Below are positions 60,001 to 64,000 of a DNA stretch of 64,000 nt, in pieces (position 1 is the stretch's first letter; the number at the start of each line of letters is the position of its first letter). The stretch is taken from NCBI GenBank assembly GCA_024362935.1, contig JANCRA010000168.1, forward strand, positions 496,001 to 560,000. The letters are read 5' to 3'. The notes under the pieces are model-generated. The model had not been told where the DNA came from. It searched no databases and saw nothing but the letters and a program-made list of their open reading frames with translations. The stretch is from Setophaga petechia (Eukaryota; Chordata; Aves; Passeriformes; Parulidae). Position numbers and translations under genes: made by a program.

Positions 60001-62121
60001 GCGCTGGGGCAGCTGCTTCCAGCTCTCCTGCTTCCTGCTTCAGCTGCCCAAGTGCTTCGGGACAGGCCTTTGGCCTCTGGGCCCTGCAGCAGCAGGGTGG
60101 CGTTTCACAGACTTGTGTTCCGCACAGGCCGAAAGAATGTGGAGCCTGACCAAAAGCCTCATGGACCTACTGTGGGACAACGATGCAGAGATAGTTGGGA
60201 TGACACTCATCACACTCAGCTTTATATTCCTGCACAAACACATGCTGATGTCAACCCCCATTGCCCTGCAGCTGGCTGAGGCGCTCCTGCAACTCTTTGA
60301 CCACGTAAGGCTCTGTGCCCCCAGCCACAGCCACTGGGTGCTGCCTGGAAACTGTGTGCCCTGTGCATTTCCAGCCTGTGCCCAGGTGGGCCTGGAGGAG
60401 CCAATGCTGAGGTATTTTTTCCTTTTTTTTCATCTAGGATAATAGCCAGGTACGGCTGCTCTCCATAAAACTCTTCCGAGACATGATGGAGTACTTGGAA
60501 GACAGAGAAAAACCTTTGGAAAGCCCTGTGCAACAGAGCCTGCTTCCATTCTTCTTGCACTGCAATGACGAGAATCAGCGTGTGGCAGAGGTGAGGACTT
60601 GTGGGCTGCTGCTGTCCCCCTGGCAGGGGGCTCGGCTGCCTCCTGCCCTGTGCCTGCTGCACTGCAGCCACCTCCAGGCCTTGGCAAGGGGACGCGGGTC
60701 CCGTGCCCTGGGCTGTGGGGCCATCTCCACGTCTCTGCTGCTCTCCAGGCTTCTCAGGAAACGCTGCTTTGTGCGGTCAAGTTCCTGAAGAGGAGGGATC
60801 TCAAAAAGCTGGTGAAGGAGCAGAAATTGTGGAAGTTCAGCAAGCACCTGGTAAGGAGGAGCGAGAAGCCCCAGCCTCAGGCTGGAAAAGGCCCCTGAGA
60901 GCGGTGCTAAAGTGTGCGGGGCTGGCAGCTGTGCCCCTGCCCGCTGCTGCTGCAGCCAGAGGCCGCGGGGGCTCTTCTCCAGGCTCCCGTGGGCCCGAGC
61001 CGGGTGCCCATGGAGCCCGGCCCGGCGGGGCTGCGGGGCGGCACCGCGGCTCCCCGGGCAGCAGCCGGCCCGCTGCCCCCTCCCCTCGGGAGCCCTTGGC
61101 CAGCGGCTGCTGGCCGCGCCTCAGGGCTGTGCGGCAGGGGAGGCCGGGGCTGGGCGCAGGCAGCGCCCGGCCCAGGGGCTGAGCCCGGGCCAACCCTTCC
61201 CTCCTGCCGCTCTCCGCAGCTGGCAGAGGACAGGAGCCGAGCGGCCGAGCACCTGCGCCAGGCCCTGCGCTACCTGGAGAGCCCACAGGAGCCCCTGCGA
61301 GAGGCGGCCATCACGTTCATGGGTGAGCCACGAGCCCGAGCTCCCTCCTCGGCCCGCCGCAGCTCGGCCCCGGCCCCGCCTGCTGCCCCGGCAGCGCCAG
61401 CCGGGCCCGGCGCCGTGGAGCCCCGCCTGGCCTGGCCATTGCTGCTGCCGCCCTCTGGCAGCCGCGTCCTGGGCCGGCAGCGTGCGGCAAGGGCCGGGCT
61501 GAGCCCTGCCGGGCCAGCAGCCTGTGTGGCCACAGCGCCGGCAGCGCCGCTGGCAGGGAGCTGTGCCGCTGGGGCCGTGACAGGCTCTGTGTTCACAGGG
61601 ATGGCCGGGCGGCACCTGACGGGGCAGCGGCAAGAGCTGCAGCTGATCTGCGCTGGTGAGCGAGGGCAGCGGACTGACAGCGCGGGCTGACAGCGCGGGG
61701 AGAGCTGCAAGCCCTGCCCCGGCTGCGAAGGGCTCTGCTCCCGGGGACAGAGCACACTGAGCTTTCCGGGCCATTGGTGGCCAGCAGCTTCGGGCTGATC
61801 CCCTTGCTCCCTGCTCCCTCCTGGCCATGGCAAGAACCGGCTGGGATGACCCCGGCAGGGGGCTCTCCTCGGCTCCCCACAGATCCGGCTCTGACCGTGG
61901 CTCTGTTCCTCTCTCTTGCAGCCCTTGAAGACAAAACAAATGACATCAGCCTCGCCGTCGGAAGCCTGGCAATTCAAACACTGTGCATCCTCAAGTCAGG
62001 AGAGCGGGCTCCCATCTCCAGGTTCCAGTGGCTCCAAAATCACCTGCGCAGGGCATGGAAGACACGGCCTCGTCTCTCACGGCTCGGCTGCCTGCCCTGT
62101 CGGAGCTCCGTGGAGAGCTGA
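57030..62121 (+). CDS. MROH family protein, copy 6, 15 exons
   Basis: Exons: 57030-57162, 57429-57493, 57603-57752, 57936-58084, 58406-58553, 58802-58989, 59078-59215, 59487-59601, 59797-59934, 60128-60304, 60438-60590, 60749-60850, 61220-61322, 61599-61655, 61922-62121. 671 residues, open. Arg62, Ala319, Thr584. By my reading its predicted protein is identical to that of copy 1 at the far end of the array, while its immediate neighbour copy 5 differs at residue 584. Confidence 0.85.
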
Positions 62122-63311
62122 AGCCAGAAGCTCTTTTTGCTGGGGCCACCTAAGTCTGGAGGGATTTTCTTTAACATCAAGAACGTTCTTTTCCGTTTTT
62201 GGTTTTCTTTTACGATGTAAATATAGACCTTGTTATATACACAGATTCCCAGGATCGATGTTTTGCTGCCCAGAGTCCACAGGGCATAGGGGAGGAGGGG
62301 GAAAAGGGTGCTGCTTATGCCCAGCCAGCTGCCCAGGCGTGCAGTGGGCAAAGGGGAAATGGCCGGAAGCCCCTTGGTCTGTGGTGGTTCAGCTGAAGCC
62401 TTTGTGCTGCCCATAGAGCGGCTGGGCAGGGGCCGGAGCTGCGAGGATCCCTGCCAGAGCGGTGGCTGGAGATGGCCACAAGCCCTGTGCCAGGCAGGAA
62501 GCGCCATCTGTGTCCTCCTGCCCGTGTGCTGCTGGCTGCCTTGCTGAGGGCTCCCAGGTGCCCCTGGATGGGGCTGCTCTGGAGCTGCTGTGGGGCTGCG
62601 GCGCTGCTGCCAGGCAGCTTGGCCGGGCTGGGGCAGAGCCTGAGGGGCTGGGGCGCTGGCAAGCCCTGAGCAATGGGCTCAAAGAGGCCACAAGCAGCCC
62701 CGTGGCAACCGCCTTGTTCCTGCCAGAGTTGACTTGCAAGAGGGATCCTGGGCACTCTGCAACAGCATCAGTGTTGTCGGAAACCCAAATGCAGGGAAAT
62801 CTCAGACCTTTGGTCTTGTCCACAAAGCTCAGAATTGAACACAGGATTTGTTCTGACACCTTGGAAAGGGCTTCCAAACTTAGGTGGTAGAAGCGAGAAT
62901 GCGGATTTCAAGTTGATAGCAGAGACACGGGGAGGAAAGTTGAAGTGGAGGAAAAGTTTAGAGTTTTAGAGTTCAAGATCTAGAAGAAAATTGAAGTAGT
63001 TGCAATGGTAAACAAGAAGTTGAGGATGCAGTGCTGTAGGTTTGTGTGTCATGACTGGCTAAGGAAGCTTACAGCTTACACTGCAGCATGCTGTGGGAAC
63101 CCAGGAAATTCCTCTGGCTGCCTTCCAGGACTCGAGACCCTTTAAGAGGGCTCAGAGGCCTTGGCACAGAGCCCAAGACCCCCGTGCCTTTGATTTAGCC
63201 CTTGGAAAAAAACAATTACCAACCTCGTATGAAGAATGACAAGCCACAAAAGTTTAAATAGAATAACAGTGAATTTATCACAGAGTGGAAAAACAGATTT
63301 TTGGGGTTTTT

Positions 63312-64000
63312 AGAATGGGGCTTCTGGGGGCAAGCTGGAGGAATCTGGGCATGTCCAGCCTTTCTCCTCCTTCTTCTTGGCCTCCATCTTCTTCTGTGAT
63401 GCTGGCACTTTTAGATTGGTTTAGAGTAGAAGCTCACTGTCTAACATAGATGATAGGTATTGGAAAGTAATTGTAAATATTGTACACGTAGTTGTTTTTA
63501 GTATAAAAGATAACACCGCCCCAGGGCAGGCAGAGTGCCTTAGACTGTCTTGCTAAGCAGACCTTGGCAGGACAGGAGAAAGAATTTTATAGACGCGATA
63601 CAATAAACAACCTTGAGATGCAGAAATCAAGAGCTCTGGCTCCTTCTTTGACCGCCGGGCTGGGAAAAGAGACTTTCTAACTTCTCTCGTGGTCACTCTG
63701 ACCAGCTAGAGACCCCAAGAGCATGAGTCCGTAAGACAAAATATTGAAGAATTGGCTCCAAAACATAAATATCCTTGTTGGCCGTGTCTTCTTGGCCAAT
63801 AAATCCTTCAAAGCTCTTGTAACTACAAGTCTTGTGGCCCTGTGAACCATGCGGTGGAGATGTGAGCCAAACTCACCCTTCCTGTCTATGTGGAGGAGAA
63901 GAAAAAGCAATGGCATCATCTAAAAAACTCAGAGGTCCGCTCTCTAGCTCGTTCCAACTCCTTCAACTCCCTCCAAGTGTCATTTAGCTACAAATAGATG
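63312..64000 (+). repeat. Array unit 7, partial (689 bp, cut by window end)
   Basis: Leader, LTR and the start of the spacer of a seventh unit continue to the right edge without divergence, so the array extends beyond the window. Its gene would start about 1.1 kb past the edge. Confidence 0.95.
63395..63681 (+). mobile_element. ERV LTR in unit 7
   Basis: TATAAAA at 63502, AATAAA at 63602. Same structure as in the other units. Confidence 0.7.

Larger units (their letters stand above)
55251..63311 (+). repeat. Array unit 6 (8061 bp)
   Basis: Leader 55251-55333, LTR 55334-55620, spacer 55621-57029, MROH-like gene 57030-62121, 3' flank 62122-63311 with no gene. The 5' half matches unit 5 (eight ATGCC, CACGCTAGG). 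In exon 13 and intron 13 it instead shares alleles with unit 1 (Thr584; CAGCCTGTGTGG). Private CTCATTTGA for CTCGTTTGA near 56074. Confidence 0.95.

Noticed and set aside
14958..64000. Array as a pure assembly duplication artefact
   Set aside because: Each unit has its own combination of substitutions and repeat lengths, so the copies are not a simple re-use of one sequence; read-level proof is still lacking.

Overview
The window looks like nuclear DNA of a passerine bird, probably from a small gene-rich or repeat-rich chromosome. Evidence: a CR1 LINE 3' end, avian endogenous-retrovirus LTRs, broken genes of two families known to be expanded in songbirds (PIM-like kinases and short C2H2 zinc-finger genes), and many intron-containing genes of the maestro heat-like repeat (MROH) family. 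No prokaryotic features, tRNA, rRNA or CRISPR were recognised. Most long open frames are shadows in GC-rich DNA; the real genes are spliced.

Layout. (1) 1-5650: minisatellite-like DNA with strong strand asymmetry: C-rich 118-880, a CCAAT/CpG promoter-like core 880-1120, G-rich 1120-1871, T/G-rich 1890-2280, A/C-rich 2290-2960, a TTTTAGGC-type minisatellite about 3130-3480 and a 2 kb CCCAGT minisatellite 3597-5648. Positions 1-90 and 118-365 are inverted copies of about 5657-5736 and 1640-1871, which suggests two head-to-head zinc-finger loci, the left one lying mostly outside the window. (2) 5650-7773: a zinc-finger pseudogene on the plus strand with a frameshift and a stop. (3) 7936-10470: transposable-element debris: inverted LTR-end pair, a retroviral dUTPase fragment with a 48-bp tandem duplication, and a CR1 tail. 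(4) 10889-14957: a PIM-like kinase pseudogene split by a 652-bp solo LTR, then a second, more decayed PIM remnant. (5) 14958-64000: a head-to-tail array of an 8.04-8.07 kb unit, six complete copies plus the start of a seventh, running off the right edge.

Each array unit holds, in order, a short leader, an ERV LTR about 287 bp long, about 1.4 kb of spacer, one 15-exon MROH-like gene and about 1.2 kb of 3' flank. I could join all 15 coding exons at canonical GT/AG sites into one uninterrupted frame of 671 codons in every copy (670 in copy 4), so all six genes look intact. Copies differ by only a handful of substitutions and by short-tandem-repeat lengths, with a mosaic distribution that suggests unequal crossing-over or gene conversion. 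The LTR sits in the same orientation as the gene; it carries a TATA box and also the first canonical AATAAA downstream of the preceding copy, so it might supply promoter and polyadenylation functions across the array. That regulatory idea is inference; the array, exon structure and variants are read directly.
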